From assembly GCF_006517395.1 (NCBI RefSeq), contig NZ_VDCY01000010.1, positions 33,687 through 97,686 on the forward strand: a stretch of 64,000 nt of DNA, read 5' to 3'. Position 1 is the stretch's first letter, and every line of letters starts with the position of its first letter. This DNA comes from Terrilactibacillus laevilacticus. GTDB lineage: Bacteria > Bacillota > Bacilli > Bacillales > Sporolactobacillaceae. The translations under genes were made by a program, and so were the position numbers. The notes beneath the pieces are model-generated. The model saw nothing but the letters and a program-made list of their open reading frames with translations, was not told the origin of the DNA and did not search any database. This document shows positions 37,205 through 47,959 of this stretch, one piece after another.

Positions 37205-37347
37205 TCCCACCTTAACGGGCAGTATAACCCCACCTTAAGATTCTGAGTATGCAAAGAAGATAGGCGGGTATCAAGTGCCCGTAAAGGTCCGATTGGTTCA
37301 GGCTTTCCATCAGTGGGGATGAGGAAAAACCCCACTGATGGAAGTTT
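37205..37347 (+). repeat. Structured dispersed element S1
   Basis: CTTAACGGGCAG pairs with GTGCCCGTAAAG as the outer stem, CCCCACCTT with AGGCGGGT as an inner stem enclosing GAGTATGCAAAGAAG, and then CCATCAGTGGGG with CCCCACTGATGG forms a strong 3' hairpin. A second copy lies at 38.73 kb. The multi-stem form suggests a folded RNA or a transposon end of the IS200/IS605 kind; the family is not identified. Confidence 0.75.
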
Positions 37348-37489
37348 CACTTTATAAGGGCCCTTACATTTTGTGACGCTTTCCATGTTTATTTGAATCC
37401 TTATTCCTATTGTAATAAGTAAGATACCATCAGTAAAATAGATAGTAATGATGAAAACAATCGAAAATAATGATCGAGGTGAACCGACG

Positions 37490-38401
37490 TTGGAAATTCG
37501 CCATCTAGTGACGTTTAAAACCATAGTTGATAAAGGTGGTTATACAAAAGCTGCAGACTTTATGGGTTACGCACAATCGACCATAACGTCACATATTCAA
37601 TCGCTCGAACAAGAGTTAGGTCAACCGCTATTTAATCGTCTTGGTAAAAAAATAAAGTTAACAGAAGTTGGAGAAAATTTGCTTCCATATGCCAAGAAAA
37701 TGATTGAACTGGAGAAATTAGCCACTCAAATCACAGCACCAGAACAAGAGCCAAAAGGGAATATCATTATAGGTGCTTCAGAATCATTAACGATTTATCG
37801 TTTACCGCCCATTTTAAAAACATTTCGTGAAAAATATCGACATGTGCAGATCATGCTAAAAACCGGATCTTGTTATGAGCTTAGAAATGAACTGAGAAAT
37901 GGAGATATCGATCTCGCGTTTTTAGTCGATCAAGAAAAACCAGAAGTTGACCTAGAAGCAGAGATCTTAGTGGAGGAGCCCATGGTCTTTCTCTTTCCAG
38001 CCAATATTACATTAGGGAAGGATTACAAATTTAGTCAAGAAGATACCTTTTTATATACAGAAAAAGGTTGTAGTTATCGCCAATATTTTGAAGAGATCTT
38101 AAAAAAGGAAGGCATTGTTGGAGATGATACACTTGAATTTTGGAGTGTGGAAGCAATCAAACAATGCGTGATGAGTGGGCTTGGCGTGTCCATGCTGCCA
38201 TTAATGACGGTGAAAAAAGAGCTCATTTCTCGAAAAATAACTGGGCAAATTACCCCTCCATCAGAAAAACCATTTGTGACACAAATGCTCTACCATAAGG
38301 AAAAATGGCTATCACCAGCCCTGCATAAATTTTTAAATACCGTAAGATCAGAAGCGAGTGGTTGGAATCGTGAAATGGAGGAGTTTATAGAGTCTGTATA
38401 G
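37490..38401 (+). CDS. LysR-family transcriptional regulator
   Basis: The 304-residue form starting at TTG 37490 (GAGGTG eight bases before) begins LEIRHLVTFKTIV, the standard LysR start; an ATG at 37448 adds 14 unrelated residues. The helix-turn-helix is GGYTKAADFMGYAQSTITSH and the C-terminal half is a periplasmic-binding-like effector domain. S1 and S2 lie on either side. The next functional genes on the strand are tctBAC, so it may respond to a carboxylate, but 720 bp of remnants intervene. Confidence 0.9.
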   Translation: MEIRHLVTFKTIVDKGGYTKAADFMGYAQSTITSHIQSLEQELGQPLFNRLGKKIKLTEVGENLLPYAKKMIELEKLATQITAPEQEPKGNIIIGASESLTIYRLPPILKTFREKYRHVQIMLKTGSCYELRNELRNGDIDLAFLVDQEKPEVDLEAEILVEEPMVFLFPANITLGKDYKFSQEDTFLYTEKGCSYRQYFEEILKKEGIVGDDTLEFWSVEAIKQCVMSGLGVSMLPLMTVKKELISRKITGQITPPSEKPFVTQMLYHKEKWLSPALHKFLNTVRSEASGWNREMEEFIESV

Positions 38402-38430
38402 GAGTTTCAGATTGAGTTTGAGCTTGATTG

Positions 38431-38520
38431 ATGTGACCCCCAAAAGTTAGAGTTTTATATTAAACAGTCAATTGGCTGGTGTGAGTGCGGTATTAGACTG
38501 GACTCATACCTGCCAATTTT
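38431..38520 (+). mobile_element. Remnant of an IS3-family (IS150-like) end
   Basis: TGTGACCCCCAAAAGTTAGA resembles the terminal repeat of IS150-type IS3 elements, and GGCTGGTGTGAGT pairs with ACTCATACCTGCC as the sub-terminal hairpin often seen there. No transposase frame survives. Confidence 0.45.
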
Positions 38521-38721
38521 TGCTTTATTAAATAACAGAAAGACCACCATGACTCCCCATACTGGTGGATTAACCAAAGAATCTCAAGAAAGAATCGCTA
38601 TATTATTTCAGATGAGATTATATAAATTACTTCTGGGAAATGAATCATTTTTTTCGGCATAACATAGATTTAAAGGGGGAGCGAAGTTTGAGTGTATGTA
38701 GTGCTGAATCTTTAAGCAATT

Positions 38722-38841
38722 TTATCTCGCTTTAACGGCTAGTAAAGACCCCCGCCTCAAGATTCCGAGTATTCAAAGAAGATAGGTGGGGGATCAACTG
38801 CCCGTAAAGGTCCGATTGGTTCAGGCTTTCCATCAGTGGGG
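38722..38841 (+). repeat. Structured dispersed element S2 (3' truncated)
   Basis: It shares most of its sequence with S1, including GTAAAGGTCCGATTGGTTCA and CTTTCCATCAGTGGGG, but stops after the first arm of the 3' hairpin. The inner stem is longer here (CCCCCGCCT with AGGTGGGGG, including a G-T wobble). Confidence 0.75.
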
Positions 38842-38857
38842 AATGACACAGGCTAAA

Positions 38858-38915
38858 AACCAGGCGTCCTGTCGCAACGCCTGCACTAGCACATCCTGTG
38901 CGTCGAAAAACCCCC
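38858..38915 (+). repeat. Free copy of the extra hairpin module of M1
   Basis: AGGCTAAAAACCAGGCGTCC...CGTCG aligns along ~57 bp with the insert at 25736-25792 in M1. It is joined directly to the truncated end of S2. From here to 39125 I see no gene. Confidence 0.7.
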
Positions 38916-39125
38916 CCATATTCAGAATGTGTTGATCAGTCAAAATGTTAAACGGTACGGTGTCGAAGTGGTTGCTGCTTCTTTAGTTAAGGCTGATCTT
39001 AAAAGGACCAAAAGCCAAAGAATCTAATTACGAATCTATTCAAAACGATTAAAAGAGAACGATTAACAAGCTCCAACAGTAACGATACAAGCAGGCCTTA
39101 AGAAAAATAAAAATGGGGGTAGGAT

Positions 39126-39587
39126 ATGACCTTTAAACTATTTTCTGAGAAAAAAATCAGTGGATTCATCGTGATACTGTTGGGTCTCTTATCCCTACAT
39201 GAAGGTAAAACGCTTTACCCTTATAGTAAAAATTTACTCACAGGTGACCATGTCTTTCCTGGATTAATTGGTATTCTTCTTGTGGTATTCGGTTTAGCGT
39301 TGTTTTTTGAAAGAAAAACAGAAGAGAAAAAAGTGGATCTGCCGACTGGAAAAACTCTTCTCATCTTAGTTTCTTCTATTGTAATCCTGTTTTTTTACTG
39401 CTTGCTAATCCTGTTCACTGGTTATGTCGTTAGCACATTAATAACAGCAGCTTGTTTAATAAAACTTATTGGAAAATATCGTTGGATCAACTCCATCTTG
39501 ATAGCAGGGATAGTAACTTGTGTTTTCTATTTGCTGTTTATTGTCTTTCTAAAGATACCGTTTCCAAGTGGATTTTTTACTTTTTAA
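39126..39587 (+). CDS. tctB: Tripartite tricarboxylate transporter, small membrane subunit TctB
   Basis: The 153-residue protein has four membrane segments in the TctB pattern, with a basic loop RKTEEKK in the middle. TctB is the four-helix membrane partner of TctA. The large subunit starts 17 bp after it and the binding protein follows, so the three make one TTT system. Confidence 0.82.
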   Translation: MTFKLFSEKKISGFIVILLGLLSLHEGKTLYPYSKNLLTGDHVFPGLIGILLVVFGLALFFERKTEEKKVDLPTGKTLLILVSSIVILFFYCLLILFTGYVVSTLITAACLIKLIGKYRWINSILIAGIVTCVFYLLFIVFLKIPFPSGFFTF

Positions 39588-39604
39588 AAGGAGGGAAGTA
39601 TCTT

Positions 39605-41131
39605 ATGGAATCGGTCATATATCTGTTAAATGGATTTGGTGAAGTCATAACTCCTTTCAATCTGCTCATTGTTCTGCTTGGTTCCTTGCTTGGAACCTTA
39701 GTCGGAGTCCTTCCCGGGCTTGGTCCAACATCAGCGATTGCGATTCTCTTGCCAGTGACAACTGTTCTTAACCCTGCTCAAGGCTTGATGATGATGGCTG
39801 GAATTTACTATGGATCTATGTATGGAGGTTCAACTACTGCCATCCTGATGAATATCCCTGGTGAATCGTCGTCTGTGCCAACCACGCTGGATGGGTATCC
39901 TCTCGCTAAAAAGGGAAGAGCAGGTGCTGCTCTTGGAATTGCAGCGATTGGATCTTTTATAGCTGGTATTATTGGCTTGGTAGGACTTATCCTTTTTGCT
40001 CCATTCCTAGCAAACCAGGCTTTGAAATTTGGACCACCTGAGTACTTTACATTAATGTTAATCGCCTTATTGGTACTTTTTAATTTAACAGGCTTTTCCC
40101 TAAAAAAATCAGTGATTATGGGCTTACTTGGCTTTTTATTCTCCTTGGTTGGTATTGGTATGACAACAGGACAACCAAGATTCGATTTTGGCTTCAGTTT
40201 CCTGACAGGCGGATTTGAGATGATTAGCATCATTATTGGTTTATTTGCCATTGCCGAAGTACTAAAAGGACTTGAAGAAAATCGATCTTTAAAGGAACCC
40301 AAGAAACCTATAAAAATTAGGAATATTTATCCGAGTAAAAAAGACTTAAAACAAAGCAGCCTTCCGATTTTAAGAGGAAGTGTACTTGGTTTTTTTCTTG
40401 GTATCCTTCCAGGAATTTCGGCGACGATTACTGCATTCCTAGCTTATGATTTAGAGAAAAAAGTTTCAAAAAATCCAGAGAAGTTTGGGAAAGGTGCGAT
40501 TGAAGGGGTTGCAGGCCCTGAATCGGCCAACAACGCAACAAGCTCGGGAGGGTTTATCCCACTGCTATCATTGGGATTACCATCATCACCACCATTAGCT
40601 GTTTTACTTGCTGCACTGATGATCTATGGATTAACACCTGGACCGATATTATTTGAACAAAATAGTCAAATCGTATGGACGATTATAGCGAGTATGTTTG
40701 TAGGGAATGTCATTCTATTAATTTTAAATCTGCCTTTGGTAGGATTGTGGGCAAAGCTCACAGATATTCCATTCGGCATAATAGCTCCAATTATTCTCTT
40801 AATTAGTTTTGTTGGTACATATTCTGTAAGAAATAGTATGTTTGACGTTGTCGTTGCTATTATATTTGGCATACTGGGCTATTTATTTAACAAATTTCAT
40901 TGGCCAATTATTCCGTTTGTCTTATGCCTGGTTCTAGGTCCAAAAATAGAAACGTATTTCGTCCAATCCATGGAAATGTCATCAGGAAAACTATCCATCT
41001 TTGTTCAACGGCCTATCTCGCTGACCATTCTACTATTTGCTGGGTTGATTTTGATCGTTTCTATCATTTTAATGAAAAGAACGAAAAGAAGAATTTTACA
41101 AGAAACAGGAGAACATTTGGAATTCTCATAA
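39605..41131 (+). CDS. tctA: Tripartite tricarboxylate transporter, large permease TctA
   Basis: The 508-residue protein has about twelve membrane segments and both TctA signature repeats: [17 protein letters not shown] near the N-terminus and [17 protein letters not shown] in the second half, plus [14 protein letters not shown] 39605 with AAAGGAGGG is chosen; an earlier ATG at 39452 overlaps tctB in another frame. It imports a carboxylate using the ion gradient. Confidence 0.93.
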   Translation: MESVIYLLNGFGEVITPFNLLIVLLGSLLGTLVGVLPGLGPTSAIAILLPVTTVLNPAQGLMMMAGIYYGSMYGGSTTAILMNIPGESSSVPTTLDGYPLAKKGRAGAALGIAAIGSFIAGIIGLVGLILFAPFLANQALKFGPPEYFTLMLIALLVLFNLTGFSLKKSVIMGLLGFLFSLVGIGMTTGQPRFDFGFSFLTGGFEMISIIIGLFAIAEVLKGLEENRSLKEPKKPIKIRNIYPSKKDLKQSSLPILRGSVLGFFLGILPGISATITAFLAYDLEKKVSKNPEKFGKGAIEGVAGPESANNATSSGGFIPLLSLGLPSSPPLAVLLAALMIYGLTPGPILFEQNSQIVWTIIASMFVGNVILLILNLPLVGLWAKLTDIPFGIIAPIILLISFVGTYSVRNSMFDVVVAIIFGILGYLFNKFHWPIIPFVLCLVLGPKIETYFVQSMEMSSGKLSIFVQRPISLTILLFAGLILIVSIILMKRTKRRILQETGEHLEFS

Positions 41132-41150
41132 AAACAAGTGGAGGTTTACG

Positions 41151-42173
41151 ATGAAAAAATTGTTAATGTTATCGGTTACCGTATTAATGCTTGTTGGGGT
41201 TGTTCTTTCAGGATGTTCCACAAAATCTGCTACTACTAATAAGGATGATAAGGGGAGTAAAGATATAAAATATCCGACTAGGCAAATTGAGCTTGTTGTA
41301 CCATTTGCAGCAGGTGGAGGCGTAGATTTAGCAGCACGTTCGGTTGCAGATTATTTAAGCAAAGAGTGGGGGCAACCTATTGTTGTTACGAATAAACCAG
41401 GCGGTGGCGGAATCATTGGCGCCCAGTATGCATTAAAAGAGGCGAAACCGGATGGCTATACTGTACTCGTTAATAACAATTCCTCTACAACTATGTATGA
41501 AGCAGGAAATTCAAATCCAACTATAAAGATTAGTGATAATAAATTTGTTTCCCGGATTGCAGCAGGAACTACTGCTTATGCGGTGAAGACCGATGCTAAA
41601 TGGAATAGCTTTAAAGATTTTTCAGAATGGGTAAAAGCGAATCCTAATAAATTAACTTGGGCAACGGTGGGACCCGCTGGATTTTCGGCATTTGCAGTAG
41701 CTCAATGGCTGCAATCAATAGGTGTTGATTATAGCAAAACAAAAATAGTTTCATCTGAAGGTGCATCTGACTCTGCAGCAAAGGTAGCAGGAGGGCACGT
41801 TGTATTGGCGGTCCACACGGTTGGGGAGTTTGCACCTCTTGTAGAAGCAGGTAAAATTAAATTACTTGCGGTTCAATCATCAGAACGTAATCCTATTTTC
41901 CCAAATGTCCCTACCACAAAAGAAGAAGGATTGGATGGATTAACAGTAAATTGGTGGACTGGTTTGTCTTTACCAGCCGATACTCCTGATGAAATCGTTA
42001 AAAAGTGGGATGAAGCAGTAGCAAAAATGGAAAAAGATAAGGAGTTTATCAAGCATTTAGAAAAAATCAAACTAGAACCTGCTTATTTAAACTCTGCAGA
42101 TTTTTCAAAAGCAGTACAAAATGAAACAGAAACGTATACAAAATTAGCAAAAGAGACAGGAATTCGCAAATAA
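41151..42173 (+). CDS. tctC: Tripartite tricarboxylate transporter binding lipoprotein TctC
   Basis: The 340-residue protein has a lipoprotein signal ending LSGC and the Bug/TctC fold markers: IELVVPFAAGGGVDLAAR near residue 45, NKPGGGG, and FPNVPTTKEEGLDG. It captures the substrate outside the membrane for TctAB. The ligand-contact loops do not let me name the substrate. A terminator follows. Confidence 0.92.
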   Translation: MKKLLMLSVTVLMLVGVVLSGCSTKSATTNKDDKGSKDIKYPTRQIELVVPFAAGGGVDLAARSVADYLSKEWGQPIVVTNKPGGGGIIGAQYALKEAKPDGYTVLVNNNSSTTMYEAGNSNPTIKISDNKFVSRIAAGTTAYAVKTDAKWNSFKDFSEWVKANPNKLTWATVGPAGFSAFAVAQWLQSIGVDYSKTKIVSSEGASDSAAKVAGGHVVLAVHTVGEFAPLVEAGKIKLLAVQSSERNPIFPNVPTTKEEGLDGLTVNWWTGLSLPADTPDEIVKKWDEAVAKMEKDKEFIKHLEKIKLEPAYLNSADFSKAVQNETETYTKLAKETGIRK

Positions 42174-42235
42174 AGTAAAATTAAAGGTAATTTGCGCTTG
42201 TTTTAAGTGCAATTTTATATATCCAAATTTAAAAT

Positions 42236-42274
42236 CCAGCTAACTTCATATGAGAAGATTAGCTGGTTTTTTTT
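42236..42274 (+). terminator. Terminator after tctC
   Basis: CCAGCTAA and TTAGCTGG form the stem, followed by TTTTTTTT. Confidence 0.88.
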
Positions 42275-42282
42275 ACAAAGAA

Positions 42283-42765
42283 GAAATTGAGCCACTTCGG
42301 AAAGGAATTGAGGCGCTTCGGAGAGGAATTGAGGCACTTCGGAGAGGAATTGAGGCACTTCGGAGAGGAATTGAGGCGCTTCGGAGAGGAATTGAGGCGC
42401 TTCGGAGAGGAATTGAGGCGCTTCGGAGAGGAATTGAGACGCTTCGGAAAGGAATTGAGGCGCTTCGGAAAGGAATTGAGGCGCTTCGGAGAGGAATTGA
42501 GGCGCTTCGGAGAGGAATTGAGGCGCTTCGGAGAGGAATTGAGGCGCTTCGGAGAGGAATTGAGGCGCTTCGGAGAGGAATTGAGGCGCTTCGGAGAGGA
42601 ATTGAGGCACTTCGGAAAGGAATTGAGCCACTTCGGAAAGGAATTGAGGCGCTTCGGAGAGGAATTGAGCCACTTCGGAAAGGAATTGAGGCGCTTCGGA
42701 GAGGAATTGAGGCGCTTCGAAAAGGAATTGAGGCGCTTCGGAAAGGAATTGAGCCACTTCGGAAA
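42283..42765. repeat. 21-bp tandem repeat, about 23 units
   Basis: The unit is AGGAATTGAGGCGCTTCGG plus AG or AA, repeated about 23 times with single-base variants (GCG/GCA/CCA, GAG/AAG), then two degenerate units to ~42.81 kb. Because 21 is a multiple of 3 and the unit lacks stops, at least four frames on both strands are open (for example GIEALRR and FLSEAPQ heptads). No start has a ribosome site, the longest frames begin inside the tctC terminator, and no frame is preferred, so I do not call a protein. Confidence 0.9.
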
Positions 42766-42921
42766 GGAATTGCACGACATCAAAGAGGGGTTGCGCGACT
42801 TCGAAGTTGGAGTCCGCTTTTAAAGACTATTTATTAAAATTTCGCGTAATTAATAGATTAATAGTAAGGAAAAAGGGTATTGTATCTATAGCTTAAAATA
42901 TTAATTCCTCCCCCTTTTCTC

Positions 42922-42947
42922 AAGTCCTTAATTGGGCTTGTTTTTTT
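42922..42947 (+). terminator. Terminator downstream of the tandem repeat
   Basis: AAGTCCTTAATTGGGCTT followed by GTTTTTTT; a variant of the hairpins at 2.70 and 49.00 kb. Confidence 0.7.
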
Positions 42948-42967
42948 ATTATAAGAAGTATATATAA

Positions 42968-42996
42968 AAGCCCCACGAAATTCGTGCGGCTTCTTT
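42968..42996 (+). terminator. Second terminator before the MFS gene
   Basis: AAGCC-CCACGAA and TTCGTGC-GGCTT form a stem followed by CTTTT. Confidence 0.65.
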
Positions 42997-43155
42997 TAAT
43001 ATTTTTGTCTATCTAACACTTAACGATACTAGTTTCCACATTGAGTCATAATCATTGGAGTGACCCAATAGAGATAAATTAATTGACGTATTCAAAATTT
43101 GTATGGTATTATTCTTTTTCCATGACAAAAATGAATAATAAAAAGGAGGAATTCT

Positions 43156-44439
43156 TTGAGTTCTACAAGCAAGCAAAAGCTTTTACCTGTTGTCTCTTCG
43201 AGTATTATTGGTGCAACGATAGAGTGGTACGATTTCTTTTTGTATGGTGTGGTCGCGAGTCTTGCTTTAAATCACCTGTATTTTCCTAGTGATGACCCCT
43301 TTATTTCAACACTACTCGCTTATGTGACTTTTGCCGTTGGATTTGTTGCGCGTCCAATTGGTGGTATTATTTTTGGCCATTTTGGTGACAAAATAGGCCG
43401 GAAAAAGATGATGGTTTTAACTGTCATGATTATGGGAGGAAGTACATGTTTAATTGCCATATTACCAACTTATAACCAAATAGGTGTATGGGCACCAATT
43501 ATATTGTTATTACTTCGTATTGTTCAAGGCATTGGGCTTGGCGGAGAATGGGGTGGTGCTGTTCTTATGGCTTATGAATACGCACCTAAGGAAAAACGAG
43601 GCTTTTATGCAAGTTTTCCTCAAATAGGTTTATCTCTAGGTCTCCTTTTAGCTTCAGGTGCCGTTGGGCTATTAACGGCCAATTTAACGGATGCACAGTT
43701 TTTATCATGGGGTTGGCGTGTTGCTTTTGGAGCCAGTGTCTTGTTACTTATTCTAGGGTTATGGATGAGAATTGCTGTGCAGGAAACGCCTGAATTTGAA
43801 AAAGTGAAAAGCAGTCATTCAGAATCTCGTCTACCATTTCTAGATATGTGGAAGGGCGGAAAAGCTAAGAAAGTCATTGCAGGTATGGGTGCGCGTTATA
43901 TTGATGGTGTCTTCTTCAATATTATGGGAGTCTTTTCTATAAGTTATTTAACGAAAGATTTGCATGTTTCAAATACGATGGCTACGCTTGGTGTTTCTGC
44001 AGCAGCCCTTATTATGTGTTTCTTTATTCCTTATTTTGGCTATCTATCAGATCGAGTTGGTAGAATACAAGTTTATTTTTGGGGAAGTTTAATTGTAGGT
44101 ATATCGGCTCTCCCGGCTTTTTATTTAATGCAAATTTCGGGAGGCAGCACATGGATTATATGGTTATCGATCATTATTCCATTCGGTATTTTTTATGCCC
44201 TCGTGTATGGACCAGAGGCCGCATTATTTGCTGAGCTATTTGATTCAAGAGTCAGATACACAGGTGTCTCTGTTGTTTACCAGTTATCGGGAATATTTGC
44301 TAGTGGGATTACCCCAATTATTGCAGCAACCTTAATTGAAGTAGGCGGAGGTTCACCATTACTACTCACATTATACGTATTATTTGCAGGGTTAGTGAGT
44401 GCAGTATCTGTCTGGTGGATGGGTAAACTTAATAAGTGA
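43156..44439 (+). CDS. MFS permease of the metabolite:H+ symporter (MHS) type
   Basis: The 427-residue carrier has twelve membrane segments and the MHS signature IGATIEWYDFFLYG at the N-terminus, GHFGDKIGRKKMM in loop 2-3, and RIVQGIGLGGEWGGA in helix 4. Family members import shikimate, proline betaine, citrate or alpha-ketoglutarate. TTG start behind AAAGGAGGAATTC. No catabolic gene is adjacent, so the substrate is open. Confidence 0.9.
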   Translation: MSSTSKQKLLPVVSSSIIGATIEWYDFFLYGVVASLALNHLYFPSDDPFISTLLAYVTFAVGFVARPIGGIIFGHFGDKIGRKKMMVLTVMIMGGSTCLIAILPTYNQIGVWAPIILLLLRIVQGIGLGGEWGGAVLMAYEYAPKEKRGFYASFPQIGLSLGLLLASGAVGLLTANLTDAQFLSWGWRVAFGASVLLLILGLWMRIAVQETPEFEKVKSSHSESRLPFLDMWKGGKAKKVIAGMGARYIDGVFFNIMGVFSISYLTKDLHVSNTMATLGVSAAALIMCFFIPYFGYLSDRVGRIQVYFWGSLIVGISALPAFYLMQISGGSTWIIWLSIIIPFGIFYALVYGPEAALFAELFDSRVRYTGVSVVYQLSGIFASGITPIIAATLIEVGGGSPLLLTLYVLFAGLVSAVSVWWMGKLNK

Positions 44440-44508
44440 TGAGCCTATCTCTCTAAGTTCCACGGTCTCCTGTCTGCTCCAATTTCATCTTAGATTTATA
44501 GTTGCTAC

Positions 44509-44540
44509 AAAGCCATCAGTGTTCCAGCACTGATGGCTTT
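44509..44540. terminator. Terminator after the MHS permease
   Basis: AAAGCCATCAGTG and CACTGATGGCTTT form a perfect 13-bp stem with a short T/A tail. The following stretch to 44893 is A/T-rich; I see no further gene in it and no clear Fur box. Confidence 0.85.
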
Positions 44541-44893
44541 ATTATACGCCTTTTTTTGGAAAAATTGAATACTTATATGTATCAATTTTACAATTTGTTA
44601 AAATCAAGTAATAAATTAAGCATAATAACTAGAGGTATAACATAATACTTCCCTCTTAATGCCTTTCATTTGGCCGTTTTATAAAAATGAAAATATCATT
44701 ACATAAAACACCATTTGTAAGAAAATTTTATCATTATTACTAGACTGACTATTGCCAAAACAACGAAAAAATATTATTATAGTCTTTACTCGGTATTCAC
44801 AATATTATTACAAACATTTGTTATGCTGAGAATAGAGAAGAGAAAAAAAGAACGGAAACAGAAGCCATAAAAATTATAGGAGGTAGAAGGATA

Positions 44894-45016
44894 GTGAAGA
44901 GAAAGAAGACTATTAGAGAGTTAATAAATCAAAATAAGGTAGAAATTTTGAAAGATAAATCAAGTATAGAAAAAATAGAGAAAAAAATTGATAATAAGTA
45001 TCTTCTTCGTTCTTAA
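44894..45016 (+). CDS. FbpB-like small basic protein
   Basis: GTG at 44894, behind AGGAGG and GAAGG, opens a 40-codon frame: it begins MKRKKTIRELINQNKVEIL and ends DNKYLLRS. The pattern of a basic N-terminus, then LxxxNKxEILKD, then IEKIEKKIDNK matches the Fur-regulated small basic protein B family of Bacillus, which helps RNA-based iron sparing. A long terminator hairpin follows 45 bp later. I did not find a convincing Fur box. Confidence 0.68.
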   Translation: MKRKKTIRELINQNKVEILKDKSSIEKIEKKIDNKYLLRS

Positions 45017-45060
45017 GAGTAAAATCCGTCTTTAACATCGTGTCAAACAAGGTTAAAAGA

Positions 45061-45112
45061 AAAGCACAGAAAAAGTCTTGATTTATGACTTTTATCTGTG
45101 CTTTTTGTTTTT
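45061..45112. terminator. Terminator between the FbpB-like gene and the LCP gene
   Basis: AAAGCACAGA-AAAAGTC and GACTTTTATCTGTGCTTT form a long stem followed by TTGTTTTTG. Confidence 0.85.
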
Positions 45113-45191
45113 GTTAAATAATAGATATAGACACTAATTTGAGGTTTTTACATTGTTTTCTCACAACTACTTTGCCGGCTTTGTTTATTGT

Positions 45192-46223
45192 TTAATTCGA
45201 AAAATATTTCTTAACGATGTCTTTAAGTTGTTGATCATTAAGGATGATCTGACTATTGTTAGCCTTTAGAATATCATCATACATGGTTTTGCCCGTACCT
45301 TTAACTTGGCGATATTTGATCTGTTCTTCTGGGTGGAAGTCGTTTTTAACGCCTAATCCGATGCTGACCATGTCTTCATTGGTCATGTTTGTCGCAATCA
45401 GAAACTTAGACATCGAACGGGATAAAGCTGGAAGTTTCGTGATATTAGAAGGATGCATCACTTTTTTGGCAATACCAATGAGCGCAGCTTGTTGTAATTG
45501 CTGTCGCCCGTAGTCCGTACCAGGAAGTGAGTAGCGTTCATGCACGAGCTCTGTGACCATTTTTCCATTAACTGAATGAGTCCCAGCTTCGAATGTTTTG
45601 CCTTTATTTTCTTTATACCATGGATGTGTCAAAGTGACTTTAAATGGAAGGTTCATGTCAATCCCGCCTAGGACATTCACCATATCTTGTAATCCCCAAT
45701 AATTTGTTTCAGCGTAATAGTGAATAGGGACTCCAGTTAGATTAGAGACCGCTTTTACCGCATCAATAATGCCTTGCTTTGTCCCTTTTTTAGCTTGTGA
45801 GATATATTGCACGCTTGTGAGCTTTGTATACCCATAATCTGATTTCACTCGTGTATCTCTTGGGATGCTCATCATGTTGTAAGTATGGTTGTTTAGGTTG
45901 GCATGGATGAGAACCATTGAATCGGTATGGCCTAATGAACTTCCTTTTCGAGCATCAGAGCCAATAAGAAGAACGTTGAAGACACCTGCTTTTTCTTTAT
46001 AATGACTTAACTGACTATTGTTATTGATACTTTTTTTCGTTGGTTCCCCAATAGGTTTTAGATGACTAAAATGATTGGTTGGTTTGAGTTTGTTATATTC
46101 ATAGAATCCGAAGGCAGTTCCTCCGATGAGTAATACAACAAGGGTTAATAGTGTATAGCGAAGTATTTTATGACGCTTTTTTCTAACTTTCTTTTGTTTA
46201 TTCAAACGATTATTCTGACTCAT
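45192..46223 (-). CDS. LytR-CpsA-Psr (LCP) family cell-wall glycopolymer ligase
   Basis: The 343-residue protein has a basic cytoplasmic start, one membrane segment (residues ~24-45) and an extracellular LCP domain with GSDARKG, HTDSMVLIH, SIPRDTRV (conserved Arg/Asp) and a later VHERYSLPGTDYGRQQLQQ. These enzymes attach teichoic acid or other polymers to peptidoglycan. ATG 46223 is chosen because AAAGGAG lies just before it; a start at 46244 would include that ribosome site. Confidence 0.92.
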   Translation of the reverse strand: MSQNNRLNKQKKVRKKRHKILRYTLLTLVVLLIGGTAFGFYEYNKLKPTNHFSHLKPIGEPTKKSINNNSQLSHYKEKAGVFNVLLIGSDARKGSSLGHTDSMVLIHANLNNHTYNMMSIPRDTRVKSDYGYTKLTSVQYISQAKKGTKQGIIDAVKAVSNLTGVPIHYYAETNYWGLQDMVNVLGGIDMNLPFKVTLTHPWYKENKGKTFEAGTHSVNGKMVTELVHERYSLPGTDYGRQQLQQAALIGIAKKVMHPSNITKLPALSRSMSKFLIATNMTNEDMVSIGLGVKNDFHPEEQIKYRQVKGTGKTMYDDILKANNSQIILNDQQLKDIVKKYFSN

Positions 46224-47665
<1,442 letters not shown>

Positions 47666-47693
47666 GCCGGTCGTAAAAAAGGTACTATAAATG

Positions 47694-47745
47694 AAAAAAG
47701 AGATAAACCTTAACGCATTTTACGTAGGGTTTATCTCTTTTTTTT
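47694..47745. terminator. Terminator after butA
   Basis: AAAAAGAGATAAACC and GGTTTATCTCTTTTT form a long stem with A and T tails. Confidence 0.88.
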
Positions 47746-47959
47746 GTGTAAAGGATTGAAAATAAAAAATAAGTTAATCCTTGTATGAATAAGTTAATGC
47801 AACTACTGTACAAGGGGACTCCTCAAGTTTAAGATACTCAAATCCAAATATAAAAGAGCTATATATAAGAAAAGTTTCAAAATGCTATAATCGAAGTTAA
47901 GGGAAGATGTACCTTTAAAAGCCAATTATAAATAAAAGAAAGTATAAGGTGGAACATAT

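Noticed and set aside
42250..42837. Long open frames of GIEALRR or FLSEAPQ heptads across the tandem repeat
   Set aside because: They begin inside a terminator hairpin or without a ribosome site, and several frames on both strands are equally open because of the 21-bp unit.
44640..44760. Fur box before the FbpB-like gene
   Set aside because: Only weak partial matches such as TGAAAATATCATTAC were seen, too far from the inverted-repeat consensus.
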